64,000 bases of DNA from Catonia carolina (GCA_035578175.1 JAQMRL010000004.1:38866901-38930900); one strand, 5' to 3'. Shown: positions 44,028-54,716, counted from the stretch's first letter. Translations and numbers: made by a program. The notes: generated from the sequence alone by a model not told the origin.

Positions 44028-44893
44028 AGTACATTGATTAGAAAAGATGATTTTAAAGAATTATTAAAAAACTCAACAATCAAAAAAAATTTCTTTATCT
44101 TAAACCCCTCCAATTGTATTAGAGTGTACTTCACCATTTCCATCCTTTAACTTAATAAATATTTCTTTCCCCTTTTTCAATTATTTATTAACCGCCATTT
44201 TCTTGAAGTAACCCTTCTATACATCCCCTTTTCTTTTTCCTTTACAATTTTGTTTTTCTATATAGGCTTATTCACCTTTATATTGATTTTTTAAACCAAT
44301 TAGCCTTACTTTTTTCATTAATTTTCTTAATGCTTACAAAATAGTGTATTAACTTTCCACTCATTTTGTTGGTCGGTTTAAAACTTAATTCCTTTTTTGC
44401 TTTTTAAGCTTTCCTTTCTTTTTGTTAATTAGTTTCATTTATATACCTTTTCAATTAAATGTTCTTAAATTAATTCCTTTATAGTCTTTACTTTTTTGAA
44501 ATAAGACTCAGAGTACCGTGAAATACCTCTTCACTACTTAATTCCTGTATACCTCAAAAGAAATACTTAAGTAATTGCATACACTTGTTTAATACTTTCG
44601 ATTAATTTACTTTTAGAATTTTTTTTGAAAAATTAAAATAGTTAATTAAAGATTATTTTAAAGCTGTAGTAATCCATGTAGAAGCTGAATTTTAAAATCT
44701 TTTAATGTGACGTTACCGGGAATTTAGCATAGATCTCTTTAACAGTTATGGATTTAGAGCATCAAGTTTGGGTGGAGGTCAGTACCAGGGAGTTCTGAGA
44801 GGTATGGAATACCCCCGATGAGATTGGAGGGTCTAGGGGTCCTTCCCCGGGAAAATTTTAAAAAAATACACATCCTTTCTGATTAGTTCATTT
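44028..44893. other. AT-rich stretch without a recognised gene
   Basis: T-rich throughout to 44700. The GC-richer part at 44740-44850 (GTCAGTACCAGGGAGTTCTG, GTCCTTCCCCGGGAAAA) may be the 3' side of the LINE remnant that follows on the minus strand, or a relative of repeat D (50805, 51776). Confidence 0.4.
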
Positions 44894-45190
44894 TTATTGA
44901 GTTAGAACTTGTAGTTCATTGTGGAAAGTCTCGTTTTGTGCGTACCTAGGTGAATCGGTTATAATTTGAAGAGCTCTGGGTAGGTAGTACTGTAATCGAG
45001 CTATATGACTCGGTTTAACGGATCCGTAAATGTGGCAGTCATATCTCCAAATCCGTTTCAAGAAGTAATGACATAGCTTTTTCCTTTGATAAAAGGAGAG
45101 AAGAATATCTTCCAATTAGACTTGGTCTGACACTGCTACAGCATCCACACTTAAGGTGAGGCGGTTCCCCATGTACTGACAATTTTAAAT
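44894..45190 (-). pseudogene. Jockey-like LINE polymerase thumb remnant
   Basis: The minus frame (73 codons, 44894-45115) reads FLKRIWRYDCHIYGSVKPSH, then IARLQYYLPRALQIITDSPR, then YAQNETFHNELQV. It lines up with L-K-P-I-W-x-Y-G-x-x-x-x-G-x-(A/V)-x-x-S-x-I-x-x-L-Q ... A-L-x-x-I-x-x-(A/S)-P-(R/W)-Y-(V/A)-x-N-x-T-(L/F)-H-x-(D/E)-L-(Q/N) of jockey proteins (compare 31842-32657). No palm domain. The upstream 70 bp, to about 45190, may be the decayed preceding part. Confidence 0.75.
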
Positions 45191-45560
45191 TTGTAAAATT
45201 CAGGCACACTTTTCTCTACAACTAAAAGAGACACCTGCATAATTCAAAACATCTATTTTCATCATTATTTTTGAAGTTTTCATGTTTATAAATTACTAGA
45301 TGGTCTTTTTTAAATAAATAAAAAACAAAATGTTCAACTTTTGTAGATTTTACAAGCCAAAATAATTAATGACTTTTTTTGTAAAGTTTCAAGCACAAAA
45401 CAACTCAGGGGCTTTAAATACACCAATAAACATGTGGCACAAATCTCATCTTTCTATCAAATAGTTTTTGAGAAAAGTGTACAAAAGTATAATAAAGTAA
45501 ATTTCGATGAATTGCTAAATAAAAAAATTACTTGCATTAAAGTAAGCCAGGTCCATTAAC

Positions 45561-45893
45561 TAAACCACATGGTCATCTTCGTCGCCGTATCTGTTTTCTT
45601 TTCTTCGCTTGGTTTTTTTGTTTTAGTTGTAGGAAGCAATCTAATTTTGGTATTCTTTTTCTATTAATTTTTTTAAAAATAGTGGTGGTGTTAAAACCCA
45701 GTTCAGTTCCTAATTCTTTAAACATTTTTATTTTTCCTAAACAGCCGTCATTAAATGAAAATACGGCATCTGCACCCATTCCTACAAAAACTGTTTTAGG
45801 GAGTCTGTTTCCGACCACATTATTGAATGACTCGTTAGGAATTTGTTTAAAAATAATCTTTACATCACTCATAGAGCCTATAAACCACATGGT
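45561..45893 (-). pseudogene. Possible Mutator-like transposase C-terminal fragment between direct repeats
   Basis: A minus-strand frame of 105 codons, MWFIGSMSDVKIIFK to a lysine/arginine-rich end (KKRKQIRRRR) and a natural stop. VFVGMGADAVFSFNDGCLGK, then KELGTELGFNTTTIFKKINR, then the basic tail resemble the C-terminal part of an insect protein family related to Mutator-like transposases (a block like N(D/E)G...LG...G....F...D.KR followed by a basic tail). That assignment is from memory of the pattern and is uncertain. Exact 13-bp direct repeats, TAAACCACATGGT, lie at 45561-45573 and 45881-45893, so the fragment may have been inserted as a ~307-bp unit. Confidence 0.45.
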
Positions 45894-47029
45894 TTGCAGT
45901 TAATAATAATGGATAAGAAAATTCCCTACTAACGCCCAAAATATTTCTGTAAAGAAGAAAAGAAATTTCCAACTCAAACACAAAATATTCCTCAAAGCGT
46001 CAATTTCAAAAAAAACAAGAATGGCGAAGTTATGTATGTATTTTGACTAAAAGTGGCACGAAAATTTCGTGCGTATAAGTCCTGTCTGAGTGAAAATAAT
46101 TGTCGTAAGTACTTGTGCAATAGGTTATTAATTTTTTTTAAAGTTTATACATATTAGAAGTGAAACATACAAAACTAAAAATATAAAAAAGCACTTTTTA
46201 AGTGTACCGCCTCTCTTGTATGTATATTGATTTATCTCCAGTGATAACATGAGATCTATAAAGCGCCTCCGTATCACACAGACTTATCACATAAGTAAAC
46301 TTAGCGTACAAGGTAAAATAAAACCAATAATTCACACCACCTAAAACTTTAAAAAACATATAAAACGTAAAGCTAAATTATTTATTTATATGAAATTATT
46401 TAATCTTAAATTACTAATTAATCATTTATATACAAATAAAATTTATTTATTTAAATTTTTAATAAAATTTAACTGATATCGAAGAAACGAGTTTCCTAAA
46501 CACAATTTTTATTATTTAACCGTTTAAATTTTAAAATCTTACCAAAAAAATTATAAAAAATAACCTTGGAGAATATTTAAAATTATATGACTAACTTATT
46601 TATAAAATATTGAATTACTGCATTCCTACATTCTTATGTTATTTCTTGGAATGTGCGTTATAAGAAATAACAGTAAATACTGGATTGACATAATATCATC
46701 ATCTTGGAATTTATTCTGTAGGCTTGATGTTAATGAATTATATATAAACATATGGTACAGATATATAATATATTTTATTTACTGTGTTAAGTTTCTATAT
46801 ATAGTAAGCTTACATACCTACATTAATGAACGTAAGACGCATTCTTTTATAAGAAATTAAACTCATAAATATAAAGTTCATACAAAAGCCTATATACTGT
46901 ATTTACCACATTTATGAAATTAATACCATGATTCGTTTATGGTTATAAGTTATTTTTAATTTCACCGTTATTTCTTCTAAATACATTATATTTGATACTG
47001 TATTGTAATACGTAAGTATAGGTTCGTTA
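45894..47029. other. AT-rich stretch without a recognised gene
   Basis: Very AT-rich, with only short frames (74 codons at 46636-46860). No repeat recognised. Confidence 0.45.
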
Positions 47030-48350
47030 AGGACCTGGGTTTAACAAAAATACTAATTAAATTTATAACAACTTAATACAATTATTTATTGTAATTTTAT
47101 TTTTATGATTACAATGATTGATTAAACTTAGTCTACTAACTAATACATTTATGTAAATTAAATAGATTATATAAAATAAATCAATTATGTAAACTTAAGC
47201 TTAAATTCATCATTAAAACGCCAACTGCCTATTAGAGGCAGGTAGAGTGTTAAATTATTTGCACTCGATGTGTTAATTCCAGGGCTACAAAAAATAGCCC
47301 TGTTTCTTTTCACATAGTCTGCCAATTATATGATTGAAGTATTTAAAAACAAAAAATTTAGAAGTGCAATAGACATTGGTCAGAGTTATCTGTTCTGAGA
47401 GTAATGAATTTCATTATACAGCTAGACTCTGTGGTGAATAAAGTGTAGGTGTTATTTGCAGAGTTGTAAGTAGATGCTTTTCGGAGGGGAGAAGCATAAT
47501 TTTTCACTCAGTGAGGATGGCAACCTTAAACCACCTCACCACCTTGTTTTACTTAGTAAAGCTTCTAGTAAAGGTTCAAACCAGCCTTTTGGCTATTGAC
47601 CTAAACAACATGTTTGGAGTGTAGCATTATACGGGAATGAAACATGGGTGATAGGGGCTGTAGAAAGGAAGAGGATAGAAGCTTTGAAATGTGGTGGTAT
47701 AGGAAAATGTTAAAGATTAGGCGGGTGGGTAAGATATGTAGTTTAGAGGTTCTTAGACGAGTGAATGAAAGCCTGGCATGCTGATAAGTATAGGCTACTT
47801 TTTCACTCGGTAGGAATGGTAAACCACAATACCTCTTCGTTTTACTTAGTAAAGCCTGGAAAGGTTCAAACCAGCCTTTCGGCTGATGACCCAAACAACA
47901 AGCTTTACCAAACTTGACTAATACTAGATTACTTTTCCAAAACGAATACCTGTCCACAAACACTTGTTAACACCATGCGCAGTCAATTATACTTAAAACT
48001 AGCCCCTAACGACACTATTTTGAATGGCCTGAAACATTTTTCATTTACAAGTTCAGCTATTGACTGGCCTACTACAAAGGGACTCACTGTCGTTATACCT
48101 GAGGTCTTGTCAGTTAATCTGGACCCTTTGAACAATGAACAATTACGAGACCTTCTAACAAAACCCACATTGTTGTAAAACTCCGTAGAAGGAATCAAAA
48201 TAAAAACTAACATTTGTACTATTTTCGATTTCTTAGAAGTTATTCAAAGGATCTCATAACACCGTACGATTCCCAAATTTTCCAAAACGGTATAATTTTA
48301 TTAGAAACTAAGATAATACAATTTTATATTCCAACCTGAATTTTTACATC
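47030..48350 (+). mobile_element. Unclassified repeat family L, copy 2, with nested mosaic
   Basis: Homologous to 10495-11060 (blocks listed there). It is interrupted at 47215-47905 by a B/LINE-C/B mosaic. The AT-rich part AAATTAAATAGATTATATAA, AATAAATCAATTATGTAAAC, TTAAGCTTAAA (47153-47210) is repeated at 48560-48620, and the piece after the mosaic (AAACTTGACTAATACTAGAT, 47910) is matched by AACTTGACTAAAATTAAATT at 48617. A direct repeat of about 110 bp therefore recurs after ~0.7 kb once the mosaic is discounted. A 67-codon frame (47975-48178) has no motif. Confidence 0.6.
47215..47905 (+). mobile_element. SINE B / LINE C / SINE B mosaic
   Basis: 47215-47610 is a complete family B (AACTGCCTATTAGAGGCAGG ... 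CAGCCTTTTGGCTATTGACC, AAACAAC). 47611-47768 is a plus-strand piece of LINE C thumb coding: TTTGGAGTGTAGCATTATAC, GGGCTGTAGAAAGGAAGAGG, TAAAGATTAGGCGGGTGGG, GAGTGAATGAAAG. 47769-47905 is the 3' third of family B again (CCTGGCATGCTGATAAG ... TTTCGGCTGATGACCCAAAC, AACAAG). All three are in the same orientation, in family L sequence. Template switching during reverse transcription would explain it. Confidence 0.8.
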
Positions 48351-48537
48351 AGCTCTTATTTTTTTTATCTGTTTGAAATTACTGAGCTAAATCTCCGCTT
48401 AATGTGATTCAGTAATGCTGTACTATTTGAAACTTAACAAATAAAAAAACTACATTTTTAAACAAGTGTAACTTGGATTTATGGAAAAATCAGTATTGCC
48501 ATACATAACCTTAAAGAGACCTGTTTAGAAATACTCG

Positions 48538-48660
48538 TAGTTTACTAACAAATATAATTATATAAATTAAATAGATTACGTAAAATAAATCAATTACACA
48601 AACATAAGCTTAAACCAACTTGACTAAAATTAAATTATTTTTCTTAGGAACCAAAACCTA
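48538..48660 (+). repeat. Second copy of the family L direct repeat
   Basis: TAAATTAAATAGATTACGTA, AAATAAATCAATTACACAAA, CATAAGCTTAAACCAACTTG: a direct repeat of 47153-47210 plus 47906-47945, without the mosaic. It shows what the site looked like before the SINE insertion. Confidence 0.65.
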
Positions 48661-49489
48661 ATTATTTTTATTTTTTTATGTAGTTTGAATTAGAAAAGGC
48701 TACAATATTAAGTATTTCGTTATGGAAGTTCTCCCTTTAGTATTCCAAAAATAAGAAAATTATTGTAAAATATTTTTAGTAATCTATTATGTTATCTAAA
48801 TAAATTTAGCCTATTTTTAGATCTATAAAAATGACTTGTAATCTATATTAATAAAATTATATCAAATTACTTTGAAATATATTACTTTTTTTTAACCTCA
48901 AAGAAAGTTTTATAGTCCAATTTAAAATAGTTTTCCATAGCTCTGCCCTTGATCTTATAATTACCTAATCGATGTATTAGCCTTCAGGTTTAACTAGTAA
49001 GTTTCTAAAAATAAAACAAAAGTAATTTTATTTTCAAATTTATTTTTTATTATGATCTAAATTCCTTATGGTATTGTTATAAATACAAATTTCTGTAAAT
49101 GCACTGAAGTAAGCGTGGTAACTCTTTAATAGTTTCTTTTTTATTGAACTACCTACACGAATTCATTATAGGCCTACATATTCAGTTTTATGAATTAATT
49201 AATTAATTAATGAACGAGAAAGTTTAATTGGCGTATAATATTTCAATATTTGTATCTAATAAACCTAGTTATGTTTATGAAAATGGTAAACTTCTTATTA
49301 TTTATTATTTTAAAGCCACATAACCCAAAAGTTAGTATTAGTGACCAAAAAAATTAAATTATAACAATTTTTACAAAAATATTGATACATAATTGAATCA
49401 GTCATTTCAGAAAGGCCATAAGACAAATTAAGTTATGGAAAAATTCAAAAATTTATTATATTTCAATTAAAAAAATATAAATTGTTCAG
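48661..49489. other. AT-rich stretch without a recognised gene
   Basis: Nothing recognised. Very AT-rich, with a TTAA-rich palindromic run (AATTAATTAATTAATTAATG near 49195). Confidence 0.45.
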
Positions 49490-49850
49490 AGGGCCGTCCT
49501 CTTTAATATAAAACTCGCCACTTCCGTGCCTCGCATCAGAGGGGTAGGTGGATCAGAATTCATAGGAGGATCAGAGCCATAAAAGTGCGTGCGCTGCGCG
49601 CCCGCACTTTTCTATAGGGTAAAGTTCGGCCGCCAGAGGTGTTGGGTGGATGAGAATAATTAAATTTTTACCTTTGAGTTTTTAAAAGACCCCAAAAATT
49701 TTAGCGGGGCTTTAGGTTTCGGCCGTTTCCTGACAAAATTAGAGTCAATAATATTTAGTACCGCGGATTTCTTAATTTTCCCAAAATTGTGGGGTCATCC
49801 CACTTCGCCAAAATCAATCTAATGAGTTTCGAAGTAGCTCTGTCACTTTC
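49490..49850. other. GC-richer patch with a strong hairpin
   Basis: Composition changes sharply here. AAAAGTGCG (49581-49589) and CGCACTTTT (49603-49611) form a perfect 9-bp stem around a GC-rich 13-nt loop. No protein frame. It may be a fragment of an unknown transposon; a vaguely similar CCCCAAAATTTTT stretch occurs near 510. Confidence 0.45.
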
Positions 49851-49869
49851 CGTTCACATTTGAAAAATG

Positions 49870-50797
49870 TGAAATACTCGCACAACTTTCTCTTGCCAAT
49901 GCAAATAATGAACAATGTAACCTAACATAAGTAATAAAACATTAGAAATAAACAAAAAACTAACCTCAAAAACATAACCTTATTTTAATCATGAGTGAAA
50001 GACGTAAAATGAAAATCAACCTCAGTTTGGCTTAAAAATACGGAAAATCACTCGTTTATGCTAAACAAGGCTCTGCAGAGAAAAATGCATATAAAAGTTG
50101 TAGATCTTTTAATTTCCTGTAAATCTTTTTTTATACACTTTTTGTCGTAAAATGCATACTAAGGCTGAAATCTTTAAAAAATCGATTTTTTACACGTTTT
50201 CGTGATAAAAAAAACATAAAGTCGCCAATTACCCCTAAAATAAGCGTTATACCAAAACAATGTTTGAAATATCAGTTGTAGGATTTTAAAGTCTCTGCTA
50301 CTTTTATTGTATAGATTTTTGCGCTAAAATGCATATTACAGTTGCAATCCTAAAAAAACATTTTTTTCGAGAAAACAACCTCCCCAAGAATTTTAGCAGA
50401 CATGGCGACTACCCTATCTTGTAGAACATAAAAAAATTTGTAAATGATGCGATTTTTTAAAAAAATCGTAGGAACCGTTTTTGATAAAATCGCAAAAAAG
50501 TTAAAAATTACACGAATAAACTACTACTTTCGGTTAACCGATTTTGATAAAAAAATTTGTGTCAGGTCCTCTAGTGGTATCTAACTTAAGTTTTACGTTT
50601 CAACTTCGTATGATGTTCCGTTCTTGAGATATTCTGTTGACACACACACACACACACAAACAGACCAATCGCAAAAAAACATGTTTTTTGGTTCAGGGGT
50701 CTGAAAACGTGTAGATCGGGTGAAAACTCGATTTCGAAAAATCGACATGAAAACTATACCCTTCCTATATATTCATACAGGCAAGAGAAAGTAAAAA
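49870..50797 (-). mobile_element. Family A repeat, full length
   Basis: Reverse orientation: GTGAAATACTCGCACAACTT, TCTCTTGCCAATGCAAATAA, CAATGTAACCTAACATAAGT, both internal units, TTAGCAGACATGGCGACTAC, TTCGGTTAACCGATTTTGAT, CGTTCTTGAGATATTCTGTT, a CA tract at 50639-50658, CGTGTAGATCGGGTGAAAAC, and GGCAAGAGAAAGTAAAAATT at the end. Both 13-bp terminal boxes (ACTTTCTCTTGCC and GGCAAGAGAAAGT) are perfect here, which makes this the reference copy. Confidence 0.88.
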
Positions 50798-50804
50798 TTT
50801 CAAA

Positions 50805-50975
50805 AATCCCAGGGGAGGTTCCCCGTACATACCTTTTACTAGGGGGTGGTCTCGGGTGTTACATTCCATATCATAAGTGTATACACCACTGTCAAGGAGA
50901 CTTCTTTGCAGTGTTTCTATGTTTAAGTGGTTTACTGTCCCCCACAAACGTAATTCCAAATTGGTTTTTGTATAG
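50805..50975 (-). mobile_element. Repeat D, copy 1 (LINE-like scrap)
   Basis: The minus frame reads MELRLWGTVNHLNIETLQRS, then LLDSGVYTY, ending KGMYGEPPLGF. The first block resembles the jockey thumb segment Q-L-W-G-T-A-x-x-S-N-I-E-I-L-Q-R. The rest is shared only with 51776-51955 (TLERSLLDSSVGT ... HLPVKGE ... RPP). A 3' LINE piece is likely, but the second half is not one I recognise. Confidence 0.5.
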
Positions 50976-51775
50976 TTAAGGCTTTAGAATTATATTACAT
51001 AGATTATTTAATAATTTTATGTACTCCTAAATTCAGTTCAGTTATTCTCGTGTCTCATTTATAACCACTTGAATATTGTTAAGTCATCTTATTACTGAGA
51101 AAAACTTTGAGAATCTAACAAAGACGCTGAAGTTTGAATTCACTTGTCAGTAATGCAATTTATGTGGTTGAATACAGAAATGTAATATATACGGAAAGAA
51201 AAGAAAAAATTATCCCTAACCGAATATTTATTATCAATTTCTTATTCAATTTATCCAGTTCCTTTTTCTTTACGCTTCATTTACTTCATGATAAATGGAT
51301 AAAAAAATATATAACTCGTATATATAATAAAGATTATTGTGGTCTTATACTCGTGTATATATATATATACGTATGTTTTCTTAATAAAAAATTTTGTTTG
51401 CGTTTCCCCTTACGTCAGCGAATCTTTTATTATGAGGCTTGTAAAGGACCTAAAAGATAAGGGTGACGAGTGGAATAACAGTAAAATCTTATTCTCTCAG
51501 GACATTATGTAGGGGAAACGACACATTAAAGTTATAGGATATATAAAACCAAAATGCTTTCAAGATGCTTTTAAAACAATGAACAGAAGGTTTTGCGTGG
51601 CTTACTAGGAACCTTCGTATGAGGAATTTTACAAATCTGTTTGATATTATTTTTTGGCTGTCTTCCAAAACCTGCACTTGAGTTGCTTATATGTATTAAA
51701 TATTTTTACTGATCTCTACTCTTGGATAACAATATCTGTATGTTGTTGTTATGTAACATTGTACTGTTAAAAAAA
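50976..51775. other. AT-rich stretch without a recognised gene
   Basis: A 108-codon plus frame (51134-51460) is rich in F, I, Y and K without a motif. Nothing else is seen. Confidence 0.4.
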
Positions 51776-51955
51776 TGTCAAAAATTCCGGGGAGGTCTAT
51801 TGGACTCCCCTTTTACTGGCAGGTGCCTTCCCCGGGCCCCGCAATTTACATTTCCTTGTCGGATTTCACCCCCAAATAGCAAAAGTGTACCTACACTACT
51901 ATCCAAGAGACTCCTTTCCAGGGTTTTTATGTATAAGTCCAAATTGTTTTTTTAA
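51776..51955 (-). mobile_element. Repeat D, copy 2
   Basis: The minus strand reads NLDLYIKTLERSLLDSSVGT, then after differences GARGRHLPVKGESNRPPRNF. It aligns at protein and DNA level with 50805-50960 (CAGTAAAAGGGGAGT / TAGTAAAAGGTATGT; AGGAGTCTCTTGGATAG / AGAAGTCTCCTTGACAG). Diverged and broken. Confidence 0.5.
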
Positions 51956-52457
51956 TGAATTTAGAATTTAGAAATGGTTTAAGATATTCTAGAAGTGGCT
52001 GAGGGAATAAATTGTTCATAGAAATAAATTGTCTATTGTATAAAGTGATGTGTATTGAACAAGGATAATGGTTTTGGAGGAATGGAATGTTTTGTAAAGG
52101 AATTTTCAGAAATCTAGTGTAAATGTTTATTTTTATTCCTTCTACAATGTTCTCGATTGTTTGGAGAACTATCGGACTGCATGTACGAGTACAAAAAACA
52201 GTTAGCGCCTTTGTGTGAGTAAGTCAATAACTTAAATTATGAATGGAAAGTGTTGTCGTGACGTTCGGAATAGTGTCGTTCTGAACTACGTTAATAGTGC
52301 AGTGCGTGCGGGTAATAGCAAGTAGTTGTTGTCAGGAGAATCTATTGTTTTGATCGGTTAAGTGACATTATTTTACTTATGGCTAAGTTTAGTTTTAAGA
52401 TTAGTAATTACTTTTATTTGTTACTAGGCTAGGCTTTAATTCTTACAAGTTTAAAGT
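51956..52457. other. Mixed-composition stretch without a recognised gene
   Basis: 52180-52350 (GTCGTGACGTTCGGAATAGT, GCAGTGCGTGCGGGTAATAG) is GC-richer than its flanks. No frame or repeat match was found. Confidence 0.4.
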
Positions 52458-52968
52458 TAACAAGTAGGTGAAATGTTGAATTATTCGCACTCGATCTGCT
52501 AGTTCCAAGGCTACAAAAAATAGTTTTGTTTCTTTTCACATGCCCAGCCAGTTATATGACGGATTCATTTCAGAACATACGAGGTAGAGGTGTAAAAGAC
52601 ACTAGCCTGAGTTATTTCCTCTGAAAGTAATGAATTTCATTATACAGATAGACCCTATGGTGAATGAAGTGAAGACTCACTCCCCGTTTTACTTATAGAT
52701 GGGAGCTCACTTGGTTGCTAGCGTACGGAATTCGGTTGGAGAGGATTGTTTGTACGATTCCCCTCCTCCTATAACCTAGTAGAAGTAATAATACCATTAG
52801 TACGCGCTGTTCTAAAAATATTAAGTAGTCACAAACCATTTCGAATAACTGTTGTAGTACCAGGCTCCGTTGTACTTCATCCCGCACTAGCAAACAAGTA
52901 AGCTCCCAACTATAGTAAAGTCTCTAGAGGTTCAAACCAACTTTTCGGCTGATAACTTAAACAACATG
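52458..52968 (+). mobile_element. SINE-like family B split by a TA MITE, 11-bp target duplication
   Basis: AAGTTTAAAGT at 52447-52457 and 52969-52979 flanks it. B sequence runs to TTTTACTTA at 52695 and resumes at 52913 with TAGTAAAGTCTCTAGAGGTT, ending CGGCTGATAACTTAAACAAC. The middle of B (from the CTTTTCAGAGGGCC block to the TTACCA block) is also deleted, so the element is shorter than other copies even after removing the MITE. Confidence 0.88.
52696..52912. mobile_element. 217-bp MITE with ~28-bp inverted repeats and TA duplication
   Basis: TA (52694-52695), then TAGATGGGAGCTCACTTGGT, TGCTAGCG; at the right, CGCACTAGCAAACAAGTAAG, CTCCCAACTA, then TA (52913-52914). The two ends pair over about 28 bases with four mismatches. 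The host SINE reads straight across when the unit plus one TA is removed. TA duplication points to a Tc1/mariner-type transposase acting in trans. The 66-codon minus frame inside is not a gene. No second copy in the window. Confidence 0.88.
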
Positions 52969-52979
52969 AAGTTTAAAGT

Positions 52980-54154
52980 ATAAATCTGTTTTTTATATAT
53001 TATTCCTAGATCCCGAACGAACCTAGGCGTAGGTGTTACAGTATTATTATGCATTCAGATTTTAATTCTGAAATAAGTACTTTTTAATTGTTTCTGGAAT
53101 TATATCTCACTTGATTTTATTCCGTGGATTTGAAGAGGAAAATCGTTCTTGAAGACTGTAAATTACTTAAATCTCCTGATAATTAGTTAGGATTGTTAGG
53201 GACTATTACCTGTTATTGTAATAATTAGAAGTGTTCAAAAATTTAATGTTTTCACACTTCAACTTTAGCTGTTTTCTTATAATATATCTTATTTTGATAA
53301 TGAGAAATATTAAATTACCTTATTATTCTACTAGCGTTGGATTTTTGTTGTAATGAATTTCAAATAAATTACTGGAAAATAAATGGGGAATTTTAAGTAG
53401 GTAGTAAATTATTGATTTTATCCTCTCGTGTATTAGTTATTTTATGATGTAGAGGTAGACATTCAATGCAACGCATTATGGTGTTTTTGTTAGTCTAAGC
53501 GTTTCTGTTGGGTGTTATTTTTATTTTCTCTGTATTTTCTTTCCATCTCCTAAGTAGAAAATGAACAGTTAGAAAATTACCTAAAATTTGGTTCAGAGTA
53601 TTTTTATTACGTTTGTTTACATTTGATATTTCCATATATACAGTTGAACTCACATAACTCAATTTAGTATAATTCGAATTACATTTAGGTTCCCTAGGAT
53701 TTACTCATTAATTTACGTAAAAATTATCGTCCATAACTTCTTGTTTGAGATTTTTTATAAATTCGAATTCTTTTTTGTTTTTAACACATATGTGTACAAA
53801 AATGTTTCGTAGCCTGGAATAGAAGAAGGTGTATTAAATTGGCTGCAAAAAGTACGAGAGGAAAATCTTCCCTTACAGGTGTAAGCTCCGAGAAAAATGA
53901 GATTAATTAGCGATGCACCATGGTCATACCAAATTTAATCCTGGCACTTGAAAAATTGAAGAAACTAAAAATCGTTATGGAATCGTTTAAAAGGTTATGT
54001 GTGATGAAATTGTCTCAGTTTTTAACGAACACTGCTAAAATTATTTTTTTAAATTGATCAAAACTCTATAGTTGTGTTGTTCTGTATTTCGAATTTTCTT
54101 TAACTCAAATTAGTTCCATATTCCCTACGTGGTTCGAGTTATGGAAATTCAACT
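52980..54154. other. AT-rich stretch without a recognised gene
   Basis: No motif, repeat or coding signal recognised. Short frames only. Confidence 0.45.
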
Positions 54155-54716
54155 GTTATTACCCTCCATTATTGATAAAGCAATACCTGGACGTCTTAAG
54201 ATACGCCCCACTAGCCTATCCCTTCTGTTAAAATGTTTCTATTTACTTTTTTCATCCACTCGTCTAAGAACCTCTAAATTACTTACTTTGTCTACCAACC
54301 TAATCTTTAACATTGTCCTATAACACTATACTCGAAAAGCTTCTATTCTCTTCCTTTCTACAGCCCCTATCACCCACGTTTCGTTCCCTATAATGCTACA
54401 CTCCAAACATAGTGTTTTAAGAACAGTGTTCATAGTGTTTCAAAAGCCCTTCTAGCTTGAGCAATCCTACTTTTGATATCAATTGTGCTTTTACTATCCT
54501 TTAATATCTTTATATTATTCATCCAGGTATTGCTCTATCAATAATGGAGGGTAACATTGAGGAAGTGAATTGTAGGGGGAGGCAAAGGTTAGAATATTTA
54601 AAGCAAATTACAAAAGATATAGGGTGTTGCAGGTATGTTGATATATAGCGACTTGCACAAGTTAGAACAGGTTGGAGAACAGCATCAAACCAATCAAGAG
54701 ACTGCTGACAAAAAAC
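54155..54716. mobile_element. LINE family C with 5' inversion (twin-primed copy)
   Basis: 54525-54716 is plus-strand LINE C 3' end: ATCCAGGTATTGCTCTATCA, ATAATGGAGGGTAACATTGA, GTGAATTGTAGGGGGAGGCA, ATATAGGGTGTTGCAGGTAT, CATCAAACCAATCAAGAGAC, then an A run. 54155-54521 is the upstream part of the same LINE in the opposite direction: ATTACCCTCCATTATTGATA at its left edge, and at its right TTTTGATATCAATTGTGC with GAGCAATCCTACTTTTG (the RIAQAR block) before it. Both halves contain the AGGTATTGCT(C/T)TATCAATAATGGAGGGTAA block, so they overlap by about 30 bp. An inverted 5' part joined to a direct 3' part with a tail is what twin priming produces. Stops interrupt both halves. Confidence 0.85.
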
